DNA of 24,672 nt from a virus. Positions within the stretch are counted from its first letter, which is position 1; each line of letters begins with the position of its first letter. The notes beneath the pieces were generated by a model that saw only the letters and a list, made by a program, of their open reading frames with translations, searched no databases and was not told the origin of the DNA. Location: positions 1-24,672 of IMG/VR virus record IMGVR_UViG_3300034407_002452. The stretch is one strand, 5' to 3'. Below are positions 8,101 to 16,366 of the stretch, one piece after another. The position numbers and the translations under genes are program-made.

Positions 8101-11100
8101 TTCTCACAAGAAGACGGTACTTACTCACAAGAACTACTAGATACTCTAGGTGTTACAGCTATGGAGTACTTAGAGAAGAATGCATCACAACTAAACAGTA
8201 TCAGCAATACCGGTATGGCTACATTATTGAATGTGGATTCATCCAATTTTACTCCTAACACTGAACAGTTTATTGCATTAAATAACGCGGGTTCTCCTTA
8301 CTTAGAAGTAGTTAAAGCTTTGGGTAAGGTAGCACTTAAGAACCTAGGTCTTAAGAAGCTTGATGATGCCTCACTCAATATCCAAAACAAGATTGAGATG
8401 GATTTAGGTCGAGTTATCTATCGTGCTTTAGATGAATCTAATTTAGGTATCATTGAGACTGAGACTTTCACAGGTGCTCAACTGAATGAACTAGGTGGTA
8501 ACTACACTAACCCTAATGCGGTTATCCGTAGTAGCCGTGTAAACGTAGAGGCTTTGGATACTGGTTTTGGTACAGATGCTTTGGAATTGTTTGGTAACTT
8601 GGATGGTTTCATTGAGTCACTAACAAGCAATGTAGTTGAACCAAGTAAAGCTGAGATAGGTAAACGTACTTCTAAAGTGAGTAACCAAGTAAGACGTTCA
8701 GGTGGTCAGGTAGCTTCTAAGAAGTTTGTTGAAGGTGCTAACAAAGATGCAGATATCCCTCACTACATTGATTCAAACATGAATACTGTATTTGATTCTT
8801 TAGGTGATGATGTTATTGCAGAGCTTCTTGGTGAGAAGAGTGAAGAAGGTGTTATCAAAGGGTTATTACCTAAGATTGTAGGTAAGAATAGAACAGTACG
8901 TAGAGACATAAGTACCTACAAACAGTTCCGTAACCGTATGATGGAAGAAGTAGGTCGCTTAGATACTCCTTTCTTCTACAACTACCGTTTTGGTAAACAG
9001 TTACGTTTGTCTGCTATTGGTGCTGACATCAACTACCAAACATCTAAACTACATCGTTACCTAACAGCTATGGATGCTAGTCGAATCGACCCCACTGACA
9101 ATGCCAATGAAAGCTATGTGACTTTCAAACTAGGTGTTGCTCAAGGTATGGGTATTGATATTGATAAGCAAACCTTGGCTAAGACTCTCTATGACTACGA
9201 GATGATGTTAGCTAACCCTGTTATTGATTCAGGTGTTACTGAACTAACTAAACTCCTAAGTAACCAAGAGTTCGATGCAGAGGCTATCAAAGCTGCTGTG
9301 AACGAAGGTGGTGAGAACACACACTCACTTAAATCCTTGGTTGGTATTGCAGAGCTAAGACTAGCTAACGGACAACCATTCGATACTACGGTTACGTATG
9401 AAATTGATGGTATTACTAATGGTCCATTTAATGCTCATATCCAAATGGGTTTGAATGTAGTTGACGGTAAGCTAACTGATGACAGTATTAAACGTATGGC
9501 TCAAGGTGGTTTGTTCTTGGATGGTACTGAGTCTTACACTGACTGGATTAGTAACCCAAGCAACTGGGACATCTACCAAACAACTGCATCTAATGTAGGT
9601 CAGTATGAAACTCAATTACTAGACCCAAATACTACCATTGATGGTGTTACGGCTGAGATGAAATCACAGTACCCTGTATTGAAAAAGTATGTAGGGGAAA
9701 TTGTTACTGTTGATGAAGACACGGGCGAAGTAAGAGAGGTTACATCTAAAGGGCGTAAGCTTACTAAAAACCCTGTAACAGTAACTGTATACGCTGCCGG
9801 TAAAGCATCTATCAGTAATAAGATTGCAGAATCTATTCGAGGTAATATCTTAGAGTCATTACAGGAAGCTGTAGAAACTAATGATACAGCCAAGCTTGGT
9901 GAGATTGCTCAAGACATTATGTACTTAACAGGTGATAACACTATTACCCGTAATCCTGCTAATGAGTTTGAGTTCACTAAGCCGATGATTACAGCTATCA
10001 ATAAACTAACAAGTGCTACTTTAGGTAGTATGGTTAACTTGTCTATTGAAGAGAATTTCCCTACTCAAATTCAGAACACTAAGTTAGTTACTGAGAGTAG
10101 TAACGTTATCTACTTCATGTTTAAAGCTATGTATGACAAAGCAGCAAACGAGAAGTTACTGGAACTAAGAGAGTCCGGTGAACTAAGTAGCTATGAGTAC
10201 CTAAGTACTAAACAACTGGATGAAGTTAAGCAATCTCTTCTTGAGACTATGCCAGTTTACCGTAGCTTCTATGGTGATATATCTAACGGTATCCAAACAG
10301 CCGGTTTTGCTGAAACTAACCAAATACCTGATGACATCAAAGGTTTGTTCTCACTGGGTGACACGATGCAAGGCTTCAGTCTAACTCAGTCTTACATGCC
10401 TACTTACAGTGCTCCTGCTGCTAGTACTATGGCTATGCTTAACATTGGTAATGGTGATGCAACAACCATGGCTAGGGCTACTCAGTATTCATCTACTAAC
10501 ATTGGCCTTAACGTGTTTGATGCTCGTATTGCTCCAATCAGTAATGTAGTGAATGCTTCGTTTGCTCTTAACAGAGCTGCATATGAGGCTGTAGCTGACC
10601 ACAGTATTTTAGAAACTATCAATGAACGTTACACAGAGTCGTTGAAGCAGTTCCTAGCTACTGACTTATCTGATACTGACCCAAGCGTTATTCAGCTTAA
10701 GCACTATGTTGCTGCTGCACAGAAAGACGGCTCTGTTATCAGAGGTAAGGCTACCTTCTTTGTAGACGACAACGTTGAGGTACTGACTGATGAGGAAGTA
10801 TCGAGTGCTATTACTTCTGATATGTTGGCTGACTACCTTAACAGCATTGGTTCTCAGAACAGTACTGCATTGGCTATCAACCAAGAAGCTAAGTCTATCC
10901 TGAATAAAGAACTGACATTCAACCAATTCGAAGCATTAGGTACAGGTGTTAAGTTCAATAATGGTGTTGTTTCAAAAGGTGTTGAACTAACTCCTGAAAT
11001 GCTTACTGAAGCAATTACATCTACTGAAGCTAAACTGATTCAAGCAGCTAAAACACTTCCTGAGTCAGCTAATATAGATACTTCATTGGCTAATGTAGAA

Positions 11101-14100
11101 CAATCAGTAACAGTTAAACCTGCACCAACTAAAGCAATAAACAAAGAAGCTAACCCTACTATGGTTACTTTCTTCAAAGGGCGTACTGAAGCTACCTTAA
11201 CTGATATCCGTGAGTTACTTGCTCAATTAGACCTAAGTGACGTAACACGTACCATCTACGAAAACCTACTAGATAACATTGAATCTACTGGTGGTGTGAA
11301 TGTACGTATTCTTCGCGGTACTAATAACAACAATGTAGTAACCGGCAGAGGTATGGAAAACTCAGATACATTCCGTGGTTATGCACTATCAGGTGAAAAC
11401 ACTGTCTACCTAAATGATGAAGGTAAGACAAACACGGGGATGACTGTAGAAACACTATTCCATGAGTTAGTTCATATCGCTACTTCGGATGCTATTTATA
11501 ATGGTTTAGAACAACTACGTACTGGCGAGAACTATGGTCTAACTAAAACCCAAGAGAAAGCAGTAGGTGATATTGAGAAGCTGTACAACGAAGCTGTTAA
11601 GCGTAATGACTTACCGGCAAATGCTTTAGAGAATATCTATGAGTTTGTTGCTTGGGGTCTAACCAATACTAAAGCTAAGGGTCAGCTCAATAAGAGTAAG
11701 ACTCGACTAAGAGCTTTAGCGAGTTCTATTACTCGTTTGGTTAAGACTATGTTGGGTATGAAAGAGACTGATAATAATGCTCTTATTCAGTTATTGGATA
11801 AAGTATTTACCGCGAGTACTTATGGTAACCGCGTACAAACATCTATCTCTAGTAATCCTAAAGCTACTCCTCAAAGAGCTGCTGATAGTATTAGACAACT
11901 GTCTCTATCACAGGTTTACGATAGTGTTGCTAACCGTAACACAGTAGGTATTACGCGAAGCCATGACCAACATCTACGTAACATCCTAGATGATGCTGTA
12001 GCTAATGTGATTGACCCTACTCTATTGGCTGTACCAGATGTGAACAACTCACTAGCTTCTGAGGATGCACTGTTAATTAGTCGTCTTGACCCTAGTGTAA
12101 ATGACACACTGACTATTCTTGATGGCTTGAACTTCCGTATGAGTGAGCAAGAGAATTTTGTTTACGGTATGTACAGTCACATCATCGATTCAGCACTAAA
12201 TGATTTTGGTTGGAATACACGCGAAATCAGACGTATGTATAACCATGCTGAAAAGAATATGACTTGGGAAGATTTTGTAGATGACCAAAGTGTACTGAAT
12301 ACACCGGAAGATGCTGCACAATCTAAAGTAACTGCTCAAGCTAGATACGATGCTGTATTTGGTAGTGCAAGTGTAGGTATCAATGATTACTTACGTAACT
12401 TCTTAGCATTAGCTGTAACTAATGATGCATTCCGTGAACGTTTAGAAAACCTAGATACACCTAATGCAATCAGTAAAGACATCATTGGTGACTCAGTAAG
12501 AGAGACACTGGATAACCTAATGTCAGCAATCATCAACTGGTTGAACGACTTTGCTATCACGCGTTCTCATGAAACTAACGTACTGTCTAAACTAGATACC
12601 TTAGCTAAGAACATCCGTTACAAAGAGAAAGCAGAAAAGTCTAAGTTACTTAAAGATGCTGAAAGGGTTGGCGGCTTTGCTTCAAATACCCTTAACCGTA
12701 TTAACAACTGGGGTAAAGAACGTATCAATAAGTCTTTGGATATATCTCAAAAAGCTGTAAAAGAGAGAGCTATCCTAAATGCTTCTGTACGTCTTGCAGG
12801 TGTGATTCTTAGTGAAGACCGAGCTAACACCTTTGCAATCGGTTTAGACCGTGTACAAGCACTGAGAGCTAAAGGTAGAGAAGGTTTCATCTCTGCTTTG
12901 TGGTCTGACTTGAAAGGTACTGATGCTAGTAACCAACGAGTACATCAACTATTGGCTATCAAGAATAAGATGGTAGACCAAGAGAATGTACACATTAAAC
13001 AACATACTTCACGTTTGGTTCGTGATGAGTTCCTGAATCCACTAGAAGAGAAAGACAGCCATGCAATGACTAAGGTAGTCCTTAAGTCAGACGTATCAAG
13101 TCTATTAGAGAACGGCTATGACCTAGATACTATCCAGAACCTTATTGGTGACAAGGAAGCACTAAACCAAGAAATCTCTAAACTGACTTCTAAGCTACGT
13201 CAGGATGTTGGTTACAATAACTTCAACTACTTCACTAACATGGCTAAGGCTTTAGGTCGTTACATGGCTAGAGGTGAAGTAACAGTAGATGGAATGGTAT
13301 TCAACACAGATGCAATTGTTTCTCTACACGGTACAGGTAGAACAAACCCTAATGTATCAGATGCTATTAAATCGACTGTAGACAGTCTTGTGACACTTCA
13401 AGCTTTGAAGATGACTCAATATACGGACAGACGTAGAGTTGCTCGTGTGATGGCTACTGAGGCAGCTAGAACTGATAAACGTAATGGTGCTTACTTCCTT
13501 ATGTCTCTACACAATAGAAACAAAAAGGATGCTCTTACTAAGAACTTTGTGAATGCTAACCAGAACTATCAGAAAGGTTACACAAGAGAGATTGTTGACC
13601 CATACCGTAGTATTCAGGTAGCACCTATCAGTGCTGAGTCTGAGCTTAAGTTACAAGGTTATGTTCGTATGCCAACACCTTTAAACTCAGATAAGAATGA
13701 CCCTGTTAAAGACCGTATGTTTATGTACGTATCTGAATATGGTGGTGAGGTTTCATACCTACAAAGTATCTTATCTACTGCTAATAAAGCAGCTAAGGGT
13801 TTCAGTGTTATTGACCGTTTCGCTCAAGCAGGTAACCCATTACCTAGAGCTAGACAGCCTGAAGTAATCTCACAGATTGCAGCATCTAAGAAAGCGAATG
13901 TAGATACACTGTTTACTAACAAACCTAAGCAGGTATTCAACCCGTTAGTTCCTACAACCAACCAAGCAGGTCAAGTAGTGGACTATCGTTATGTAATGGA
14001 TGAATCAATGAAGGATTCATTACTACGTAAAGATAACCGTGTTGATGAAGTTTTTGGCGCAATGGCAGCGGGTATCACACTGAAAGTGAATGGTGAAGAA

Positions 14101-15330
14101 ATTAATAACCAGTTGATTGATGCACTTCATGACCAGTACGTTGAAGATAGAGATTCAAATAACCTAGACCGTTATGTTTTGATTGAACCTAATTCAACAG
14201 ATAACCAGTTGAAGACTACTTGGAACTTGTTACCGGAAGAGGCAAAAGTGAGAGCTAAAGCTAAATTTGGTAAAGAGGTGATATATGTCAGAAATGACTT
14301 AGTGAACGTAGCCTTTGGTTACCGTAAGTGGTCAGTGACTGACTTATGGAATCCAGAAAGTGAATACCCTGCTTTGATTAAAGACATGGCTGTAAAAATG
14401 GCTAGTAGTGTTTATGGGAATAAGGTTGCTAATTACTTAGCTAGAGGAGAGAGGGGTTTACAGGAGTTTGTAAAAGAAGTGAAAGACATTGTTGTAATCA
14501 AGTCTGTACTTGTGATGATTGGTAACGCGGTATCGAACACAGTTCAACTACCAGTGCTACATGGTGTTAGTCCAGTCAAAGCTATAACAGACCAGATAAC
14601 AGCCTTTACAGCAGCTTCTGAGTACCGTAACAACTCACAAGAGATGTTCGACTTACAGACTAAAATTGATGCAGGTTTAGGAACTACTCAGATGGAAAAC
14701 CGTCTGGTTCGCTTGGCTCAAGACCAACAACGTAATCCAGTTAAACCTCTTATGGATGCGGGTATGTTACAAACCATCATCGAAGATTCAGATGGTCAAG
14801 ACAGTATCTATTCTTATAAGAACAGTCTATCTAGTAAGTTACAGAGTGTTACTTCTATGCTCCCTGAATCATTGGTTGAGGGTGCTAAACAGGTAACAAT
14901 TGCACAAGGTTCTATTGCTTATGATGCACTGAGTCAAGCAACACAGTTATCCGACTTTGCAGCAAGATACGCGTTGTATAATCATTACACTAACAATGAG
15001 GGTTATAACCAAGCAGATGCTTTGACTGCAATTACTGAGGCATTCATTAACTATGACTTACCTCCACATAAAGCAATGCAATACATGAATGATGTTGGTT
15101 TAACTTGGTTCTTCAAATACTTCATTCGTATCCAGAAAGTTATCTTGAAAGCTTTCCGTGATAGACCTGCAAGTATCCTAGCGTTACTGGTTGGGCAAAA
15201 CATGATGGATATCGAAGTTGATAACCCGATTAACTCATTCGCCCCTTCAGTGGATTTAGGTGCAAAAATTGGACTAATGGATGGTATTAGTATGGGTACT
15301 AACGCACACCCAATAGCACAATTTTACTAA
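5125..15330 (+). CDS. Giant N4-type virion RNA polymerase with metallopeptidase motif
   Basis: The product has 3,401 residues; N4 gp50 has about 3,500. The family is a T7-like single-subunit RNA polymerase packaged in the virion and ejected to transcribe early genes. Visible order: N-terminal region with glycine-rich hydrophobic stretches (about 269-290 and 390-408); acidic Thr/Glu/Pro linker (about 769-839); polymerase core. In the core a T/DxxGR-like patch ends at Arg1294 (YNYRFGKQLR) and is followed by NYQTSKLHRYL. Motif A has catalytic Asp1428 (EIDGITNG). Motif B is Arg1544-x3-Lys1548-x7-Tyr1556. Motif C has Asp1799 (NVFDARIAP, Phe where T7 has His). Arg-to-Asp spacing is 134, against 135 in N4; Lys-to-Tyr is 8, as in N4. 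HELVH (2113-2117) and a downstream Glu2173 in YEFVAWGLTN form a zinc-peptidase signature. The last 300 residues contain helices like polyvalent-protein C-termini. The stop overlaps the convergent gene. Confidence 0.85.
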   Translation: MALDPKSSTAIALEQATVDFKNNLLTTSRSQKERLDAISSMDKDRSTSPDAVVSDSGLESFTGASQNIGISLGSKALQQVGNILSTLPTALNEFDVSRGDFTESDLATYKSIQDKQKLSDTPEYTAEEEAFLQPWVKEVEPKGTQGYVEYAESLLESAGREPVKPTLDMEPKKELLDRFFTNSERLDSFNEVFSTGEQYVNTSKTQEAFDEAADVYNNNVGTINQGIEKLQADDISGVSDLLEGAKDFTAEGLYTLFTNPQAVTQVTVESIPAMLTAARSIVVGAGALGNQNYQTALDAYEKEYGDIPVGDARKTAQAYSALAGIVGTYSDKFLATGAKLIPDQVASIAPRAATGAITEGITESTEEALTAYAGVQDSDKIDGGEVFTAGLFGFGSGGALAGGVTAVEKVNNLKKGIETKQNVTDTINTGTSEVDIDNSIITDETVKESVSNAKYDKASDLAKVLRNATNLQKQENTPETAKEDAALLAKNTLNIVNSRIENAEVVLADLDSIAQDENTSPETLEEVNRTKKETTTELNRLTKVKDSYTQSVENSFTALATNPEKIEEIKSRILDIESDTNLLGSDTEAFSQARIDKDAALLNEAAISTDVVSSEDLVKASTNPNVTPQRANQLRLTAELNDSLKSANEVHNDIVNGGKGFIGLRQYQQRINTMLNMGSTTQAQRQLGLLGNFANHLNTKAQAYQTAYEQAQANPQGGRVEVEGFVTRDGSPATVDANAGKLVSDITLEANLAAETLQNLHNQVTGFVNPTSLEVAPTQETPVESAPVATEEEVQTETTDTTSVEETASEATTEPVTEAQVETNEVTEPTVTESASDSELLAVHNLDTDSRKDISTLDAKDELESRGYSFNEEGTVTTTPELTNPVESINTGAEPVSKNKTYEGADKQFLSTNQINEVFKKVRRGLISKVDITNSTEVSTELGRELKPSESTLLGVLGSFSKAISQGISSNLKTPDEILKRRGFQQRFPFDYFSQEDGTYSQELLDTLGVTAMEYLEKNASQLNSISNTGMATLLNVDSSNFTPNTEQFIALNNAGSPYLEVVKALGKVALKNLGLKKLDDASLNIQNKIEMDLGRVIYRALDESNLGIIETETFTGAQLNELGGNYTNPNAVIRSSRVNVEALDTGFGTDALELFGNLDGFIESLTSNVVEPSKAEIGKRTSKVSNQVRRSGGQVASKKFVEGANKDADIPHYIDSNMNTVFDSLGDDVIAELLGEKSEEGVIKGLLPKIVGKNRTVRRDISTYKQFRNRMMEEVGRLDTPFFYNYRFGKQLRLSAIGADINYQTSKLHRYLTAMDASRIDPTDNANESYVTFKLGVAQGMGIDIDKQTLAKTLYDYEMMLANPVIDSGVTELTKLLSNQEFDAEAIKAAVNEGGENTHSLKSLVGIAELRLANGQPFDTTVTYEIDGITNGPFNAHIQMGLNVVDGKLTDDSIKRMAQGGLFLDGTESYTDWISNPSNWDIYQTTASNVGQYETQLLDPNTTIDGVTAEMKSQYPVLKKYVGEIVTVDEDTGEVREVTSKGRKLTKNPVTVTVYAAGKASISNKIAESIRGNILESLQEAVETNDTAKLGEIAQDIMYLTGDNTITRNPANEFEFTKPMITAINKLTSATLGSMVNLSIEENFPTQIQNTKLVTESSNVIYFMFKAMYDKAANEKLLELRESGELSSYEYLSTKQLDEVKQSLLETMPVYRSFYGDISNGIQTAGFAETNQIPDDIKGLFSLGDTMQGFSLTQSYMPTYSAPAASTMAMLNIGNGDATTMARATQYSSTNIGLNVFDARIAPISNVVNASFALNRAAYEAVADHSILETINERYTESLKQFLATDLSDTDPSVIQLKHYVAAAQKDGSVIRGKATFFVDDNVEVLTDEEVSSAITSDMLADYLNSIGSQNSTALAINQEAKSILNKELTFNQFEALGTGVKFNNGVVSKGVELTPEMLTEAITSTEAKLIQAAKTLPESANIDTSLANVEQSVTVKPAPTKAINKEANPTMVTFFKGRTEATLTDIRELLAQLDLSDVTRTIYENLLDNIESTGGVNVRILRGTNNNNVVTGRGMENSDTFRGYALSGENTVYLNDEGKTNTGMTVETLFHELVHIATSDAIYNGLEQLRTGENYGLTKTQEKAVGDIEKLYNEAVKRNDLPANALENIYEFVAWGLTNTKAKGQLNKSKTRLRALASSITRLVKTMLGMKETDNNALIQLLDKVFTASTYGNRVQTSISSNPKATPQRAADSIRQLSLSQVYDSVANRNTVGITRSHDQHLRNILDDAVANVIDPTLLAVPDVNNSLASEDALLISRLDPSVNDTLTILDGLNFRMSEQENFVYGMYSHIIDSALNDFGWNTREIRRMYNHAEKNMTWEDFVDDQSVLNTPEDAAQSKVTAQARYDAVFGSASVGINDYLRNFLALAVTNDAFRERLENLDTPNAISKDIIGDSVRETLDNLMSAIINWLNDFAITRSHETNVLSKLDTLAKNIRYKEKAEKSKLLKDAERVGGFASNTLNRINNWGKERINKSLDISQKAVKERAILNASVRLAGVILSEDRANTFAIGLDRVQALRAKGREGFISALWSDLKGTDASNQRVHQLLAIKNKMVDQENVHIKQHTSRLVRDEFLNPLEEKDSHAMTKVVLKSDVSSLLENGYDLDTIQNLIGDKEALNQEISKLTSKLRQDVGYNNFNYFTNMAKALGRYMARGEVTVDGMVFNTDAIVSLHGTGRTNPNVSDAIKSTVDSLVTLQALKMTQYTDRRRVARVMATEAARTDKRNGAYFLMSLHNRNKKDALTKNFVNANQNYQKGYTREIVDPYRSIQVAPISAESELKLQGYVRMPTPLNSDKNDPVKDRMFMYVSEYGGEVSYLQSILSTANKAAKGFSVIDRFAQAGNPLPRARQPEVISQIAASKKANVDTLFTNKPKQVFNPLVPTTNQAGQVVDYRYVMDESMKDSLLRKDNRVDEVFGAMAAGITLKVNGEEINNQLIDALHDQYVEDRDSNNLDRYVLIEPNSTDNQLKTTWNLLPEEAKVRAKAKFGKEVIYVRNDLVNVAFGYRKWSVTDLWNPESEYPALIKDMAVKMASSVYGNKVANYLARGERGLQEFVKEVKDIVVIKSVLVMIGNAVSNTVQLPVLHGVSPVKAITDQITAFTAASEYRNNSQEMFDLQTKIDAGLGTTQMENRLVRLAQDQQRNPVKPLMDAGMLQTIIEDSDGQDSIYSYKNSLSSKLQSVTSMLPESLVEGAKQVTIAQGSIAYDALSQATQLSDFAARYALYNHYTNNEGYNQADALTAITEAFINYDLPPHKAMQYMNDVGLTWFFKYFIRIQKVILKAFRDRPASILALLVGQNMMDIEVDNPINSFAPSVDLGAKIGLMDGISMGTNAHPIAQFY

Positions 15331-15509
15331 GATTCTTTGTCCTCTTCAGACTCAGTGAGTGCAGAGAGGACAAGAATATAGACGATAACACCTACACCGA
15401 TAACTAATAGGATAGTCAGCAAAAAGGGGAGTATGAATAAAAACCATGCTCCCCCTCCTACTATGAGTAGTGTAAGTAGTATTGCTTTAATACTCTTAAG
15501 CACACCCAT
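15327..15509 (-). CDS. Small membrane protein
   Basis: This is a 60-residue product. Residues about 5-50 are almost entirely hydrophobic (Leu, Ile, Val, Phe, Gly), with one Pro near the middle, long enough for two close transmembrane helices forming a hairpin. A short acidic tail (TESEEDKES) follows. The ATG is preceded by AGGTGA, and the stop of the upstream gene is just 10 bases away, so it belongs to the leftward operon as its last gene. Size and topology would fit a holin-like protein, but no lysis enzyme is beside it in this window and many small phage membrane proteins look like this. Its stop TAG overlaps the TAA of the giant polymerase gene by two bases. Confidence 0.6.
   Translation of the reverse strand: MGVLKSIKAILLTLLIVGGGAWFLFILPFLLTILLVIGVGVIVYILVLSALTESEEDKES
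15421..15454 (-). terminator. Possible terminator inside small membrane gene
   Basis: On the minus strand GGGGAGCATG and CATACTCCCC form a stem (one C/A mismatch) with a 9-base loop, followed by TTTTT (complement of 15421-15425). It lies inside the coding sequence of the last leftward gene. On the plus strand the same stem has a G-T wobble instead of the mismatch but no T run. It could stop leftward transcripts before they enter the late operon, or be coincidental. Confidence 0.35.
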
Positions 15510-15519
15510 AATTCACCTA

Positions 15520-15900
15520 TTAATCTCCGAATGGGTCTTCTTCTTCTTCTTCAGGCTCTTCGTCAGTTAGAATATCATCTAGCGACTCGTCAGCTTCTTC
15601 AGCAAGTAACTGACTAGCAGGGTCTAGAACTCCTTCTTCTTCCACTACCTGTTCACCGGTAACTTCTTCCACTACAGCAGTAGCTCCAGTGGTGTTAGTA
15701 CCTGATACAGAAGCATGAGTAGCCCCATCTTCAACATGACCTGTTACAGCTACTTCAATTTCAGTAGGGTTACGGCGTTGTGTAAACTTAATGTCGTCTA
15801 CAGCAATGGCTGGGTTTTGACGAGCAACCTCGTCAATAATTAGTTGCTTAAGACCTTTCTCATCGATTTCAATGTTGATGCTGTGTTGTACTATAAACAT
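15520..15900 (-). CDS. Unknown protein with SSB-like acidic tail
   Basis: The product has 126 residues. The first 55 residues (IEIDEKGLKQLIIDEVARQN, then DIKFTQRRNPTEIEVAVTGH) look like a small alpha/beta fold. The middle is Thr/Gly/Ala rich. The last 40 residues are very acidic and end in EEEEEDPFGD. This ending closely matches that of the SSB encoded two genes upstream (EEEEDPFA), although the rest of the two proteins is unrelated. Acidic tails ending in DPF are the partner-binding tip of SSBs, so this protein may bind the same partners. The ATG overlaps the RusA stop by one base (TAATG) and has AGGAA upstream. No family was recognised. Confidence 0.65.
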   Translation of the reverse strand: MFIVQHSINIEIDEKGLKQLIIDEVARQNPAIAVDDIKFTQRRNPTEIEVAVTGHVEDGATHASVSGTNTTGATAVVEEVTGEQVVEEEGVLDPASQLLAEEADESLDDILTDEEPEEEEEDPFGD

Positions 15901-16310
15901 TAGTCATTTCCTAATTCTTTAATATAGACATCTACTCTAGGGTTGGTCTTATCTACTTCCCCAATAGCATGTCTAGTTTCTTTAACAAATAAGTAGTTAT
16001 CATCCTCTACCTTTCCTGCTTTAACTAAGGCATCTAGGAAAAATTTAGCATGAATACTACAGATATTATCCACATCACAAAGCCGTTTATTACTCGGATA
16101 AAGTACGAACTTAATAATGATGGGGGATTGAAATACAGGTAAGTGTTTCAGTTTTGGAATCATTCTCTCAGTGTATTCAACCTTCATCTTGTTTAATGTT
16201 TGATGATGGGTATTACGATAGACATTGAGGTTGAGGTAGAATTTCTTACCTGTTGTTTTGGTTTGAGGTAACCATAAAGGAGACTCGACCTTATAAAACT
16301 TAGTACTCAT
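15900..16310 (-). CDS. rusA: RusA-like Holliday junction resolvase
   Basis: RusA-family endonucleases cut four-way DNA junctions as dimers, using clustered Asp residues and Mg2+. From the ATG at 16310 the product has 136 residues, usual for RusA (about 120). Key features: CDVDN with Asp79 and Asp81, FFLDALV with Asp93, then GKVEDDNYLFV with Asp103/Asp104, the standard D-x-D-N ... L-D-x-L ... G-x-x-x-D-D pattern. The start was chosen over an in-frame ATG at 16346. AGGAG lies 5 bases before 16310, and the upstream start would place the terminator hairpin in the coding sequence. The gene follows the SSB gene across a terminator and overlaps the next gene by one base. It probably resolves branched replication or recombination intermediates before packaging. 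Confidence 0.85.
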   Translation of the reverse strand: MSTKFYKVESPLWLPQTKTTGKKFYLNLNVYRNTHHQTLNKMKVEYTERMIPKLKHLPVFQSPIIIKFVLYPSNKRLCDVDNICSIHAKFFLDALVKAGKVEDDNYLFVKETRHAIGEVDKTNPRVDVYIKELGND

Positions 16311-16320
16311 TAACGCTCCT

Positions 16321-16343
16321 AAAAAAAGCCCTATATAGGGCTT
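16321..16343 (-). terminator. Intrinsic terminator after SSB gene
   Basis: On the minus strand AAGCCCTATATAGGGCTT is a GC-rich palindromic stem followed by seven T residues. The Shine-Dalgarno sequence AGGAG of RusA starts directly after the T run. It lies 24 bases after the SSB stop, so it should uncouple abundant SSB from lower-level RusA and the two small genes. Confidence 0.85.
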
Positions 16344-16366
16344 CATGTTAGTTGGTTAATGACTCA

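Noticed and set aside
6108-12107. Several minus-strand open frames inside the giant polymerase gene
   Set aside because: They are shadows of the strongly supported plus-strand gene, with no ribosome binding sites and no recognisable domains.
15327-15509. Calling the small membrane protein a holin
   Set aside because: Only hydrophobicity and size support it; no endolysin or spanin is adjacent in this window.
15900-16346. ATG at 16346 as RusA start
   Set aside because: It would translate the terminator hairpin as MKPYIGLFLGAL and has no ribosome binding site, while ATG 16310 follows AGGAG.
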